DNA of 34,078 nucleotides from an uncultured Clostridia bacterium (GCA_934489915.1 CAKSSZ010000002.1:1-34078), one strand, 5' to 3'; positions 22,670-31,119 are shown, counted from the stretch's first letter. A program made the numbers and translations. Notes: a model not told the origin generated them from the sequence alone.

Positions 22670-22696
22670 GACAAAAATTCCGCTTTTTAATATAAT
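22668..22696 (+). promoter_or_regulatory. Consensus sigma-A promoter of the Lrp-type regulator
   Basis: TTGACA (22668-22673), 17 bases, TATAAT (22691-22696); a perfect match. Confidence 0.85.
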
Positions 22697-22727
22697 TTTA
22701 TTATAAGTTAGTGTAGGAGTGATAAGA

Positions 22728-23216
22728 ATGGATCAAAAAGAACAATTGTTAAAATTACTTGAACGGGATGCAGGAATGCCCGTCAGCCAGCTTGCTGTAA
22801 TGCTCGAAATGGACGAGGCGCAAGTCGCCGATATGATAGAAGCCTGCGAAAAGGACGGCACCATTGTTTGCCGGAAAACCGTAATTGATTGGGAAAAGAC
22901 CAGTTATGAAAGAGTTTCCGCCCTGATTGAGCTGCGGGTGACGCCCCAAATGGGAGAGGGCTTTGATAAGATTGCCCAGCGGGTGATGCGGTTTCCGGAG
23001 GTGCGTTCTACCTACTTAATTTCCGGCGGCTTTGACCTGATGGTGATTGTGGAAGGAATCACCATGAAGGAGGTTGCCTTGTTTGTGGCAAATTGTTTGG
23101 CACCGATGGACGAGGTCATCAGCACCGCCACGCACTTTGTTTTGAAAAAATACAAGCAGGACGGCGTTTTCTTTAACGCCGACCATAAGGATGAAAGAAG
23201 GGTGATCACCCTATGA
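22728..23216 (+). CDS. Lrp/AsnC family transcriptional regulator
   Basis: A 162-residue feast/famine regulator. An N-terminal winged helix (about residues 5-60, MPVSQLAVMLEMDEAQVADMI in part) is joined by a short beta linker to the RAM/ligand domain (about 70-140, VSALIELRV, FPEVRSTYLISGGFDLMVIVEG in part), which binds amino acids and forms octamers. AGGAG (22715-22719) is placed for ATG 22728; a GTG at 22719 lies in the SD and is rejected. Its TGA overlaps the ATG of the aminotransferase, so regulator and enzyme are made together. The amino acid sensed is unknown. Confidence 0.88.
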   Translation: MDQKEQLLKLLERDAGMPVSQLAVMLEMDEAQVADMIEACEKDGTIVCRKTVIDWEKTSYERVSALIELRVTPQMGEGFDKIAQRVMRFPEVRSTYLISGGFDLMVIVEGITMKEVALFVANCLAPMDEVISTATHFVLKKYKQDGVFFNADHKDERRVITL

Positions 23217-24388
23217 GTCAGTTTTCTATGGAGGCACAGATTTCGCCGGTTGTGAAGCAAATGCCTTCTTCCGGGATCCGTAAATTTTTTGATATTGTGG
23301 CAGAAATGAAGGACGCCATTTCCTTAGGAGTAGGCGAGCCGGATTTCGTCACTCCCTGGCACATTCGCCAGGCAGGTATTTTCTCGCTGGAGCGGGGGCA
23401 TACTTACTATACTTCCAATGCCGGAATTTTTGGATTGCGGCAGGAGATCTGCAATTACTTAAACCGCCGGTTTGAAATCAGTTATCAGCCGAAAACCCAA
23501 ACCATTGTAACCGTAGGGGGCAGCGAGGCCATTGATTTATGCGTGCGTGCGGTGGTGCAGCCCGGGGATCAGGTTTTGATTCCGGAGCCGTGCTTTGTTT
23601 GCTATGCGCCTATCGTTACTCTGGCAGGCGGCACCCCTGTTCCGATTGTGACCCGAGCGGAGGATGAATTCCGGCTGACGGCAGATCAGCTGCGCAATGC
23701 CATTACACCAAAAACCAGGCTTTTGGTACTGCCTTTCCCGAACAATCCCACCGGCGCTGTCATGCGGCGGGAGGATTTGGAGGCGATTGCGGAGGTTTTG
23801 CGGGAAACTGATATTGTAGTTCTGTCTGACGAGATTTACGCCGAGCTGACCTATGGCGGAAAGCATACCTCGATTGCGTCCATTGACGGAATGTATGAAA
23901 GAACCGTGCTGGTCAGCGGATTTTCCAAGGCCTATGCCATGACCGGCTGGCGGCTGGGCTATGCCTGCGGAGACGAAGCGGTCATTGCCGCCATGACCAA
24001 AATTCATCAGTATGCTATTATGTCCGCTCCGACCACCAGTCAGCATGCGGCGGAGGAGGCCATGCGTAACGGCGACCATGACATTGAAATGATGAAAAAT
24101 GAATATAATTACCGCCGTAAAATTATTTTGGAAGGCATGCGGGATATGGGGTTGGATTGCTTTGAGCCTCAAGGTGCCTTTTATGTCTTTCCCAGTATTC
24201 AGAGAACCGGCATGACCTCGGGTGAATTCTGCAATCAGCTGTTAAATGACCAAAAGGTTGCCGTTGTGCCGGGAGATGCGTTCGGCGCCAGCGGAGAAGG
24301 GTTTGTCCGGTGTTCCTATGCTTATTCGATTGATAAAATCAACGAGGCCTTGAATCGGATTGAGGCTTTTGTGAAAAAACAACTGTAG
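23213..24388 (+). CDS. Class I/II pyridoxal-phosphate aminotransferase (PatA/AspC-like)
   Basis: A 391-residue fold-type I aminotransferase, subgroup I-gamma/aspartate-like. Marks: SLGVGEPDF near residue 37, YTSNAGIFGLRQEI, FPNNPTGAVM, LSDEIYAELTYGG (Asp/Tyr holding PLP), the Schiff-base lysine in SGFSKAYAMTGWRLGY, and an Arg near the C-terminus (FVRCSYA) for the alpha-carboxylate. Likely moves amino groups between an amino acid and a 2-oxo acid; the exact substrate cannot be read. It overlaps the Lrp-type gene by 4 nt (ATGA), the regulator probably responding to its substrate or product. Confidence 0.88.
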   Translation: MSQFSMEAQISPVVKQMPSSGIRKFFDIVAEMKDAISLGVGEPDFVTPWHIRQAGIFSLERGHTYYTSNAGIFGLRQEICNYLNRRFEISYQPKTQTIVTVGGSEAIDLCVRAVVQPGDQVLIPEPCFVCYAPIVTLAGGTPVPIVTRAEDEFRLTADQLRNAITPKTRLLVLPFPNNPTGAVMRREDLEAIAEVLRETDIVVLSDEIYAELTYGGKHTSIASIDGMYERTVLVSGFSKAYAMTGWRLGYACGDEAVIAAMTKIHQYAIMSAPTTSQHAAEEAMRNGDHDIEMMKNEYNYRRKIILEGMRDMGLDCFEPQGAFYVFPSIQRTGMTSGEFCNQLLNDQKVAVVPGDAFGASGEGFVRCSYAYSIDKINEALNRIEAFVKKQL

Positions 24389-24401
24389 GAGCGGGATAAA
24401 A

Positions 24402-24905
24402 ATGGGACTGAATCTTGTATTATTAGAACCGGAAATCCCGCAAAACACGGGAAATATTGCCAGAACCTGCGCTGCCACCGGGGCCTCTCTCCATTTGGTG
24501 GGGCCGATGGGATTTCAGATTGACGATAAAAAGTTAAAGCGGGCGGGCTTGGATTACTGGCGTTTGCTGGACATTCATTATTATGACAGTACGGAAGAAT
24601 TTTTTCAAAAGCATCCGGGAAAAACATTTTATTATGCCACAACAAAAGCACCCCGTGACTATAGCGAGGTTGCTTACCCGGAGGATGTTTATTTGGTATT
24701 CGGCAAGGAAACAGCCGGCATAGACGAAGGGATTTTAGTGCGTAATCAGCCTTATTGTGTGCGGATTCCCATGATTGACGAGGCACGTTCTCTGAATCTT
24801 TCCAATGCAGTGGCTATTATGACCTATGAGGTGCTTCGTCAGCACGGTTTTTCTCAGCTTCGCCGGCAGGGTCAGCTGACCAGATATCACTGGCAGGCGG
24901 AGTAA
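24402..24905 (+). CDS. trmL: tRNA (cytidine/uridine-34-2'-O)-methyltransferase TrmL
   Basis: SPOUT-class methyltransferase that modifies the wobble ribose of certain leucine tRNAs. The family signature is complete: NLVLLEPEIPQNTGNIARTCA near the N-terminus, LVFGKETAGID in the middle and IPMIDEARSLNLSNAVAI in the trefoil knot that binds SAM. 167 residues is usual. GGAGCGGG precedes ATG 24402, 13 nt after the aminotransferase gene, so it is probably on the same transcript. Confidence 0.92.
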   Translation: MGLNLVLLEPEIPQNTGNIARTCAATGASLHLVGPMGFQIDDKKLKRAGLDYWRLLDIHYYDSTEEFFQKHPGKTFYYATTKAPRDYSEVAYPEDVYLVFGKETAGIDEGILVRNQPYCVRIPMIDEARSLNLSNAVAIMTYEVLRQHGFSQLRRQGQLTRYHWQAE

Positions 24906-24930
24906 CATAAAGAACGGAGAGTTTGCTATT

Positions 24931-25809
24931 ATGATTAAAATTATCGGAGACAGCAGCTGCGACATGCCCCTTCACTACGAACAGGAATACGATATTACCA
25001 TTGTTCCCCTGACGGTAGAAATTGACGGGCAGCTTTATCAGGATCGGTATGAAATTACCCCGGAGATATTTTTTCAAAAGCTGGAGGAATGCAAGGCGTT
25101 TCCCAAAACCTCTCTGGCAGGCCCGGAGAAGTTTTTAGAGCAGTACCGTATTGCCGCAGAACAAGGGTATGATACGGTCATTGTGATTACCATTCCGGCT
25201 GTGGCCAGCGGCACCCATCAGGCGGCTCGTATTGCGGCAGAAATGATGCAGGAAGAACATCCTGCCCTGGATATTACCGTGGTGGATTCTCAAATGCTTT
25301 GTTATCCCATCGGTTATCAGGTGAAGGAGGCCGGCAGGCTGGCAAAGGAAGGCGCTTCCAAACAGGAGATTTTAGACCGGATTCGTTATATTCAATTACA
25401 CACGGACGTGTATTTTACCGTGGATTCTCTGAAGTTTTTACAGAAGGGCGGGCGGATCAGCGCAGCCAAGGCAGCGCTGGGAACCATTTTGGATTTGAAG
25501 CCCATTCTTACCTTAAAAAACGGACTGGTGGAGCAGGTAGAAAATGTGCGGGGAGAAAAAAAGGCAATGTCCCGTATGGTAGAGCTGATTACGTCCCGTC
25601 CGGGAGCCGATGCTCTGGAGATGGTTTCTATCGGTCATGGGACAGTTCCCGGCAAGGTGGAATTCCTGCGAAAGAAGCTGGAAGCGGCGCTGGGGAGGCA
25701 GGAAGACGAAACCTTTGAGGTCGGCGTTGTCATAGGTGCTCACGCAGGCCCCGGATTTTCTGCTGTTTTTGTCATAAATCCCGAATTTCAGAATGAATGG
25801 ATAAAATAA
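24931..25809 (+). CDS. DegV family fatty-acid-binding protein
   Basis: A 292-residue two-domain DegV/FakB-type protein; family members bind a fatty acid and present it to the kinase FakA for phosphorylation and phospholipid synthesis. Seen: KIIGDSSCDMP at the N-terminus, KTSLAGPEKF (first ligand-binding Thr/Ser), VVDSQMLCYPIGYQV, KFLQKGGRISAAKAALG and the C-terminal GAHAGPGFSAVFV. FakA is not in the window. It begins 25 nt after trmL and probably ends the lrp-led transcript. Confidence 0.88.
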   Translation: MIKIIGDSSCDMPLHYEQEYDITIVPLTVEIDGQLYQDRYEITPEIFFQKLEECKAFPKTSLAGPEKFLEQYRIAAEQGYDTVIVITIPAVASGTHQAARIAAEMMQEEHPALDITVVDSQMLCYPIGYQVKEAGRLAKEGASKQEILDRIRYIQLHTDVYFTVDSLKFLQKGGRISAAKAALGTILDLKPILTLKNGLVEQVENVRGEKKAMSRMVELITSRPGADALEMVSIGHGTVPGKVEFLRKKLEAALGRQEDETFEVGVVIGAHAGPGFSAVFVINPEFQNEWIK

Positions 25810-25819
25810 CAAAAAATAC

Positions 25820-25848
25820 TTGAAATTTTTTGCGGAATGGGGTACAAT
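25820..25848 (+). promoter_or_regulatory. Promoter of the pgk-tpiA-gpmI operon
   Basis: TTGAAA (25820-25825), 17 bases, TACAAT (25843-25848), about 50 bp before the pgk start. Confidence 0.7.
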
Positions 25849-25897
25849 AGAATTATTGAGAAAGTTTTAACAATTATATCATATGAGGTGAATGTGT

Positions 25898-27085
25898 ATG
25901 TACAACAAAAAGTCAATTGAGGACGTTGCCGTTGCAGGAAAAAAAGTTCTGGTTCGCTGCGACTTTAACGTTCCCCTGGACGAAAACAAGAACATTACCG
26001 ATGAAAACAGAATTAACGGTGCATTGCCTACCATCAAATATCTGATGGATCATGGCGCAAGAGTTATTTTGTGCTCTCATCTGGGCAGACCCAAGGGTGA
26101 AGTGAACATGAAGTTCAGCTTAAAGCCTGTGGCAGATCGGTTGAGTGAAATCCTGGGGAAAGAAGTTAAGCTGGCTCCCGACTGCGTCGGTCCTGAAGTG
26201 AAAAAAATGACGGACGAAATGAAAGACGGCGATGTGATCTTGCTGGAGAACGTCCGCTTCCATAAAGAAGAAGAAAAGAACGATCCCGCCTTTGCAAAAG
26301 AGATGGCTTCCGTTGCGGATCTGTTTGTAAACGACGCATTCGGTACCGCTCACCGGGCACATGCGTCTACCGCAGGCGTTGCAGATTACCTGCCTGCTGT
26401 TTGCGGGTATCTGATTCAAAAAGAAATCAGCGTGATGGGCAAGGCTCTGTCCGATCCGCAGCGTCCCTTTGTTGCAATCCTGGGCGGCGCAAAGGTTTCC
26501 GATAAAATCGGCGTGATTGAAAATCTGCTGGAAAAGGTAGATACTTTGATCATCGGCGGCGGTATGGCTTATACCTTCAACAAGGCAAAGGGCTATGAAA
26601 TCGGAACCTCGATCTGTGAAGATGAAAAGCTGGATCTGGCAAAGGAATTGATGGCAAAGGCAGAAGCAAAGGGCGTAAAGCTGCTGCTGCCTATTGACAA
26701 TAAAATCGCAAAGGAATTCAGCAACGATACGGAATTTAAGACTGTTGCAGCGGATGCATTTGATCCGGATTGGATGGGAATGGACATTGGCGATAAGACC
26801 ATTGCCTTGTTCTCCGATGCAATTAAAAATGCAAAAACGGTGATTTGGAACGGACCTATGGGCGTGTTTGAATTCTCCAACTTTGCTGAAGGCACCCGTG
26901 AAATTGCCAAGGCTGTTGCCGCAGCTGACGCAGTCACCATCATCGGCGGCGGAGATTCTGTTGCCGCTGTAAAGCAGCTGGGCTTCGGCGACAAGATGAC
27001 TCATATTTCCACCGGCGGCGGTGCTTCTCTGGAATTCCTGGAGGGTAAGGTTCTGCCCGGTATTGACGTACTGGAAAATAAATAA
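25898..27085 (+). CDS. pgk: Phosphoglycerate kinase
   Basis: Makes ATP and 3-phosphoglycerate from 1,3-bisphosphoglycerate in glycolysis. The hallmark VLVRCDFNVPLD near the N-terminus, SHLGRPKG, LLENVRFHKEEE, VNDAFGTAHRAHAS and the C-terminal GGGDSVAAVKQLG with HISTGGGASLEFLEG are all present. 395 residues is full length. GAGGTG (25885-25890) lies 7 nt before ATG 25898 but 1 nt before ATG 25892, so 25898 is chosen. Codon use is more biased than in the neighbours, as expected for a highly expressed gene. Confidence 0.97.
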   Translation: MYNKKSIEDVAVAGKKVLVRCDFNVPLDENKNITDENRINGALPTIKYLMDHGARVILCSHLGRPKGEVNMKFSLKPVADRLSEILGKEVKLAPDCVGPEVKKMTDEMKDGDVILLENVRFHKEEEKNDPAFAKEMASVADLFVNDAFGTAHRAHASTAGVADYLPAVCGYLIQKEISVMGKALSDPQRPFVAILGGAKVSDKIGVIENLLEKVDTLIIGGGMAYTFNKAKGYEIGTSICEDEKLDLAKELMAKAEAKGVKLLLPIDNKIAKEFSNDTEFKTVAADAFDPDWMGMDIGDKTIALFSDAIKNAKTVIWNGPMGVFEFSNFAEGTREIAKAVAAADAVTIIGGGDSVAAVKQLGFGDKMTHISTGGGASLEFLEGKVLPGIDVLENK

Positions 27086-27106
27086 ATAACGAGAGGATGA
27101 GCTCAA

Positions 27107-27868
27107 ATGAGCAGAAAATATGTAATTGCTGGAAACTGGAAGATGAACAAAACTCCTTCCGAAGCAAAAACGCTGGTGAAGGATGTGATTGAAGCCATCG
27201 GCACGAAGCCGGAAAATGTTGAAGTTGTTGTTTGCCCTCCTTTTGTAGCTCTTGACGCTGCAATCGGCGCTGCAAAAGACAGCTTTGTAAAAGTAGGCGC
27301 TCAGAACATTCACTTTGAAGCAAAAGGCGCTTACACCGGCGAGGTTGCAGCAGATATGTTAAACGATCTGGGTGTTTCTTATGTGATCATCGGTCACTCT
27401 GAAAGAAGACAGTATTTCGCAGAAACGGACGAGACAGTCAACAAAAAGGTATTAACGGCTTTTGAAGCCGGTTTTACGCCGATTATCTGCGTTGGAGAAA
27501 CCTTAGAGCAAAGAGAACAGGGCATTATGCCTGATTTGATTCGGATGCAGGTAAAAATTGCGTTTGGCAATGTTTCTGCCGATCAGGCCAAAAAAGCGAT
27601 TATTGCTTATGAACCTGTTTGGGCAATTGGTACCGGCAAGACCGCTACCAGCCAGCAGGCAGATGAAGTTTGCGGGATCATCCGCACCACCATCGGCGAG
27701 CTGTATGACGAGGCAACGGCAGAAGCAATCACCATTCAGTACGGCGGCAGCATGAATGCAGGCAACGCTGCTGAACTGTTGGCTATGCCGAACATTGACG
27801 GCGGCTTGATTGGCGGCGCAGCCTTGAAGCCCAATGATTTTGCTACAATCGTAAAGAGCGCAAAATAA
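27107..27868 (+). CDS. tpiA: Triosephosphate isomerase
   Basis: Interconverts glyceraldehyde-3-phosphate and dihydroxyacetone phosphate. Catalytic residues: Lys12 in GNWKMNK, His97 in IIGHSERR and Glu169 in AYEPVWAIGTGK; the phosphate-binding IQYGGSMN and GGLIGGAALK are intact. 253 residues. It lies 21 nt after pgk with GAGAGGATGAG upstream, in the same operon. Confidence 0.97.
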   Translation: MSRKYVIAGNWKMNKTPSEAKTLVKDVIEAIGTKPENVEVVVCPPFVALDAAIGAAKDSFVKVGAQNIHFEAKGAYTGEVAADMLNDLGVSYVIIGHSERRQYFAETDETVNKKVLTAFEAGFTPIICVGETLEQREQGIMPDLIRMQVKIAFGNVSADQAKKAIIAYEPVWAIGTGKTATSQQADEVCGIIRTTIGELYDEATAEAITIQYGGSMNAGNAAELLAMPNIDGGLIGGAALKPNDFATIVKSAK

Positions 27869-27870
27869 AT

Positions 27871-27921
27871 TGTTCAAAAGGGGAAGCTGCAGCATATGTT
27901 TGTTGCAGCTTCTTTTGAACA
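27871..27921 (+). other. Long intercistronic hairpin between tpiA and gpmI
   Basis: TGTTCAAAAG (27871-27880) pairs with CTTTTGAACA (27912-27921) and AAGCTGCA (27884-27891) with TGCAGCTT (27904-27911); GGG bulges out on one side. No T-run follows, so it is unlikely to terminate strongly and more likely controls mRNA stability or processing. Confidence 0.65.
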
Positions 27922-27941
27922 CGGAAAGGGAGTAGAGTTTC

Positions 27942-29453
27942 GTGAAACAGTTAATTAGCTTAATTATTATGGACGGCTTTGGCATTAACCCCAAAACCGA
28001 AGGGAACGCCATCAAAGCGGCAAAGACCCCTTGCCTGGACAAGCTGTTTGCCACCTATCCTCATACGGAGCTTGGTGCAAGCGGGATGGATGTGGGATTA
28101 CCGGACGGCCAAATGGGGAACTCTGAGGTAGGGCATACCAATATCGGTGCAGGACGGATTGTTTATCAGGAGCTGACCAGAATTACCAAATCCATTCAGG
28201 ACGGGGATTTTTTTGAAAATCCTGCATTGAAGGAAGCCATGCAGCACTGCCTGGAGCATCATACTGCTCTGCACTTGCTGGGGCTTTTGTCCAGCGGCGG
28301 CGTGCACAGTCATAACACCCATCTTTATGCTTTGCTGGAAATGGCAAAGAAAATGGGGGTAAAAGACGTTTGGGTACACTGCTTTTTAGACGGACGGGAC
28401 GTTCCTCCGCAAAGCGGAAAGGATTTTGTGCAGGAGCTGCAGGATAAGCTTTCCGAAATCGGTGTTGGAAAAATTGCAACCGTAATGGGGCGCTATTATG
28501 CCATGGATCGGGATAACCGTTGGGAACGGGTAGTAAAGGCCTATGACGCTATGGTTAAGGCGGAAGGAATTTCCGCAGGAGATCCGGTAACTGCCGTTGC
28601 TGATTCTTATGCGAAGGAAGTGACGGACGAATTTGTTGTGCCGGCTGTAATCGATGGGTTCCCGGGCGTCAAGGAACAGGATTCTATGATTTTCTTTAAT
28701 TTCCGCCCCGACCGGGCAAGAGAAATTACCAGAACCTTTGTAGACCCTGATTTTTCCGGCTTTGAACGCCGTTATTTCCCGGTACACTATGTTTGCATGA
28801 CCCAGTATGACGCCACCATGCCCAATGTTTCCGTTGCCTTCCGGCCGGAATCCTTAGACGATACCTTTGGCGAGTATATCAGCAAAAAAGGATATACGCA
28901 GCTGCGCATTGCTGAAACGGAAAAATACGCCCATGTAACCTTTTTCTTTAACGGCGGTGTGGAGAAAACCTATCCGGGAGAAAACCGTATTTTGGTTAAT
29001 TCTCCGAAGGTTGCCACCTATGATTTACAGCCGGAAATGAGTGCCTATGAGGTCACGGAAAAGGTTTGCAAGGAAATCAGAGAACGCAAAGAGGATGTGA
29101 TCATCTTAAACTTTGCCAACTGTGACATGGTAGGACACACCGGCGTGTTTGACGCAGCGGTTGCTGCAGTAGAAGCGGTAGATACCTGCGTTGGAAAGGT
29201 CATGGATGCGATCAACGAAGTGGGCGGAATTGCTCTGATTACAGCTGATCACGGAAATGCAGATTGCATGATAGATGAAGCAACAGGCGAGCCTTTCACA
29301 GCGCACACCACCAATTTGGTTCCCTTGCTTTTAAATCAGCCCGGGGTAACCTTAAAGCCGGGACGGCTGGCGGATATTGCCCCCACAATGCTGGATTTAA
29401 TGGGCTTGGAGAAGCCTGCCGCAATGACAGGCGAATCCTTGCTGGTAAAATAA
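27942..29453 (+). CDS. gpmI: 2,3-bisphosphoglycerate-independent phosphoglycerate mutase
   Basis: Converts 3- to 2-phosphoglycerate through a phosphoserine intermediate and two metal ions. The alkaline-phosphatase-like domain shows IIMDGFGIN at the N-terminus, the nucleophile Ser61 in GQMGNSEVGH, and the C-terminal metal ligands in NFANCDMVGHTG and ITADHGNAD. The phosphotransferase insert has HCFLDGRDVPP and RYYAMDRDNRWER. 503 residues. It starts with GTG 27942 after AAAGGGAG. Third gene of the glycolytic operon; enolase and gap are not in the window. Confidence 0.96.
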   Translation: MKQLISLIIMDGFGINPKTEGNAIKAAKTPCLDKLFATYPHTELGASGMDVGLPDGQMGNSEVGHTNIGAGRIVYQELTRITKSIQDGDFFENPALKEAMQHCLEHHTALHLLGLLSSGGVHSHNTHLYALLEMAKKMGVKDVWVHCFLDGRDVPPQSGKDFVQELQDKLSEIGVGKIATVMGRYYAMDRDNRWERVVKAYDAMVKAEGISAGDPVTAVADSYAKEVTDEFVVPAVIDGFPGVKEQDSMIFFNFRPDRAREITRTFVDPDFSGFERRYFPVHYVCMTQYDATMPNVSVAFRPESLDDTFGEYISKKGYTQLRIAETEKYAHVTFFFNGGVEKTYPGENRILVNSPKVATYDLQPEMSAYEVTEKVCKEIRERKEDVIILNFANCDMVGHTGVFDAAVAAVEAVDTCVGKVMDAINEVGGIALITADHGNADCMIDEATGEPFTAHTTNLVPLLLNQPGVTLKPGRLADIAPTMLDLMGLEKPAAMTGESLLVK

Positions 29454-29476
29454 CAATATTTCTTTTCATAAAAATA

Positions 29477-29515
29477 CACCCCCGGAAGCCAATCATGCTT
29501 TCGGGGGTGCTTTTT
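29477..29515. terminator. Bidirectional terminator between gpmI and the alpha/beta hydrolase gene
   Basis: CACCCCCGGAAGC (29477-29489) pairs with GCTTTCGGGGGTG (29497-29509) with one G-T pair, followed by CTTTTTG on the plus strand; the minus strand gives TATTTTTATG. Confidence 0.88.
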
Positions 29516-29516
29516 G

Positions 29517-30329
29517 TTATGAAAGTTGTCCCATCCATTCCATTGCCTGATCAATCCACTTTTCTGCATTGGGCAACAGGTAATTGGGATTCCCGATCCA
29601 GGTAATCCGATTTGCCAATGCAATTCCGTGGGGGCCTTTCGGGTATAGGTGCAGCTCACAGGGGATGTTGCAGCGAATCAGCGCCTGGGCAAAAACAAGA
29701 GAATTGTCTGCCCCCACTGCCTGATCTTCTGCGGTATGTACCAGGAAGGCAGGAACGGTGTGTTCATCCACGCACCGCTCCAAAGAATACCGTTCCAGCT
29801 CTTCTCGGGTGGGAGATTGGCAGCCTAACAGATTTTGAAAGGAGCCCATATGAGTGCCGGGTAAAATGCCGGAGATGACCGGGTAAATCGGCAGCATGCC
29901 GGCAATTTTGTTTTCTCCGTAAGACATGCCGGCTGCTTCATAAAGTTCAGGTTTGTGCCAAAGGGTTCCCAGAGAAGCGCAAAGATGTCCGCCGGCAGAA
30001 AAACCGCAGGCAAAAATGCGTTCCGGATTTATTTGAAATTCTTTTGCATGATCCCGGATATATTTGACCGCTTGGAATGCTTCCAGTAAAGGTTGGGGGA
30101 ATTTTGCCTTTTCTTTCACAGAGTAGTGTAATACAAAGGCATTCATGCCGCGGCCTAAAAACGCAAGGGCAATCGGCTCCCCCTCCCGATCAGAGCAAAT
30201 ATCGTAGTAACCCCCGCCGGGGATAACCAGCATAGCGTCCCGCACAAAATCCTTTGTAGGATCTGCCACATAACATTCTAAAAAAACATCCGGGTTGGAT
30301 TCGTCCAACAACACTTTTTGATTCATCAT
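29517..30329 (-). CDS. Alpha/beta hydrolase, carbohydrate-esterase-like (BD-FAE/acetylesterase type)
   Basis: A 270-residue intracellular serine esterase. Oxyanion loop VIPGGGY, nucleophile elbow GFSAGGH, acid in HTAEDQAV and base His in PKGPHGIAL give a complete Ser-Asp-His set. The layout resembles acetylxylan or feruloyl esterase-like enzymes that deacylate plant oligosaccharides, fitting the beta-mannosidase and the beta-helix protein elsewhere in the window, but the substrate is inferred. GGAG six bases upstream points to ATG 30329 rather than ATG 30341. Its 5' leader carries two tandem hairpins. Confidence 0.82.
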   Translation of the reverse strand: MMNQKVLLDESNPDVFLECYVADPTKDFVRDAMLVIPGGGYYDICSDREGEPIALAFLGRGMNAFVLHYSVKEKAKFPQPLLEAFQAVKYIRDHAKEFQINPERIFACGFSAGGHLCASLGTLWHKPELYEAAGMSYGENKIAGMLPIYPVISGILPGTHMGSFQNLLGCQSPTREELERYSLERCVDEHTVPAFLVHTAEDQAVGADNSLVFAQALIRCNIPCELHLYPKGPHGIALANRITWIGNPNYLLPNAEKWIDQAMEWMGQLS

Positions 30330-30371
30330 AAAAATCTCCATTCCACCGTTCTATGCCGGCTCAAGTAGTAA

Positions 30372-30409
30372 TGAATGATACCTCATTCAAAGGGGAATGT
30401 GACCCCTTT
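30372..30409 (-). other. Two tandem hairpins in the leader of the hydrolase gene
   Basis: TGAATGA/TCATTCA (30372-30378, 30383-30389) and AAAGGGG/CCCCTTT (30389-30395, 30403-30409) are perfect 7-bp stems meeting at one base. They begin about 9 bases after the -10, so they lie at the very 5' end of the mRNA. Confidence 0.55.
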
Positions 30410-30417
30410 TGCCTACT

Positions 30418-30446
30418 ATTATACCGAAGATTTTAGAAAAAGTCAA
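30418..30446 (-). promoter_or_regulatory. Sigma-A promoter of the hydrolase gene
   Basis: Minus-strand TTGACT (30446-30441), 17 bases, TATAAT (30423-30418). The -35 lies in the last codons of the upstream BofC-like gene. Confidence 0.78.
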
Positions 30447-30985
30447 CTGCAATAATCCTCTAAAAAGGAGGTAAGCTCCTCTTCCGATTCAATGAATATG
30501 CCCGCCTGCAGCCGTTCTGCCTCCTCAGCGGAAAGCAGCTGAGGACGAAAAGGACGGGAATCTCTGATGCGAGACGGATCATTTTGATAAACGGTGATTA
30601 ATTGGTTTCCTTCTGCATAAACCCGAAAATGCTTGCTGCATTTCCCTTGGCTGATTTTTGCAAAGTAAAGGGTGTTTTGCTCCATGCTGTCAAATACTGC
30701 GCCGGAAATTTTTTGTTTGGCGGCCTCTTTTCCCTTCCAGGAAGCGGGAAGGGGCTGTTCTGACAGCTCGCTGTGACCGCAGCCGTTATAGCTATAGCGG
30801 ATGACCAGTCGGCTGTCCGGCCCAACGGTCGGGCCGGGAGTAATGGCGGGTGCCTGGGTCTGGCGTTCGGCGGCTGCCCGGCGAAGAACTGCCGGATCCG
30901 GGGTCAGCAAACGCCCCATGCCCAATCCGAATAATCCCCCTGCAATACAAATCATCAAGAAAAAAAGGATACGACCCTTTTGCAT
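30443..30985 (-). CDS. BofC-like membrane-anchored protein
   Basis: A 180-residue protein with one N-terminal membrane span (about residues 6-26) and an exported domain. A Pro/Thr linker (about 42-55) leads to a region with GCGHSE, GKCSKHFRVYAEG, ITVYQND and a C-terminal GIFIESEEELTSFLEDYC. The tail resembles the C-terminal domain of the forespore regulator BofC, where similar strands read a 'VYEG...GI.....EL..(L)EDY' pattern. Three cysteines in the exported domain are notable. A link to spore formation is possible but not shown. GGAGG lies 10 nt before ATG 30985, a long spacing. Confidence 0.55.
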   Translation of the reverse strand: MQKGRILFFLMICIAGGLFGLGMGRLLTPDPAVLRRAAAERQTQAPAITPGPTVGPDSRLVIRYSYNGCGHSELSEQPLPASWKGKEAAKQKISGAVFDSMEQNTLYFAKISQGKCSKHFRVYAEGNQLITVYQNDPSRIRDSRPFRPQLLSAEEAERLQAGIFIESEEELTSFLEDYCS

Positions 30986-31119
30986 GACTGTTTTTCCTCC
31001 TTTGCTGCCGGAAAAGCGGCAAAAAATCTATGGTTTTCCACTATTTTTTGCGTTTTTTTGATCTTTATACAACAGTAAGAAAAATGTAACACAAATTTAA
31101 ACAAAAAAATTGAAATTTG

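Noticed and set aside
22610..22720. T-box riboswitch before cysS
   Set aside because: The predicted cysS leader is only about 16 nt and no T-box sequence (AGGGTGG-type) or specifier stem is present.
23537..24172. A 211-codon antisense frame inside the aminotransferase gene
   Set aside because: The sense strand encodes a complete PLP enzyme; the antisense product has no family features.
26120..27313. A 397-codon open frame antisense to pgk and the start of tpiA
   Set aside because: It is as long as pgk but its protein is rich in Cys, His, Phe and Asn without any domain, and it mirrors the biased codon use of the highly expressed pgk gene. It is a shadow frame.
27503..28054. A 183-codon antisense frame across the tpiA-gpmI junction
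   Set aside because: Low-complexity translation with no recognisable motif and no ribosome binding site; it covers two clear enzyme genes.
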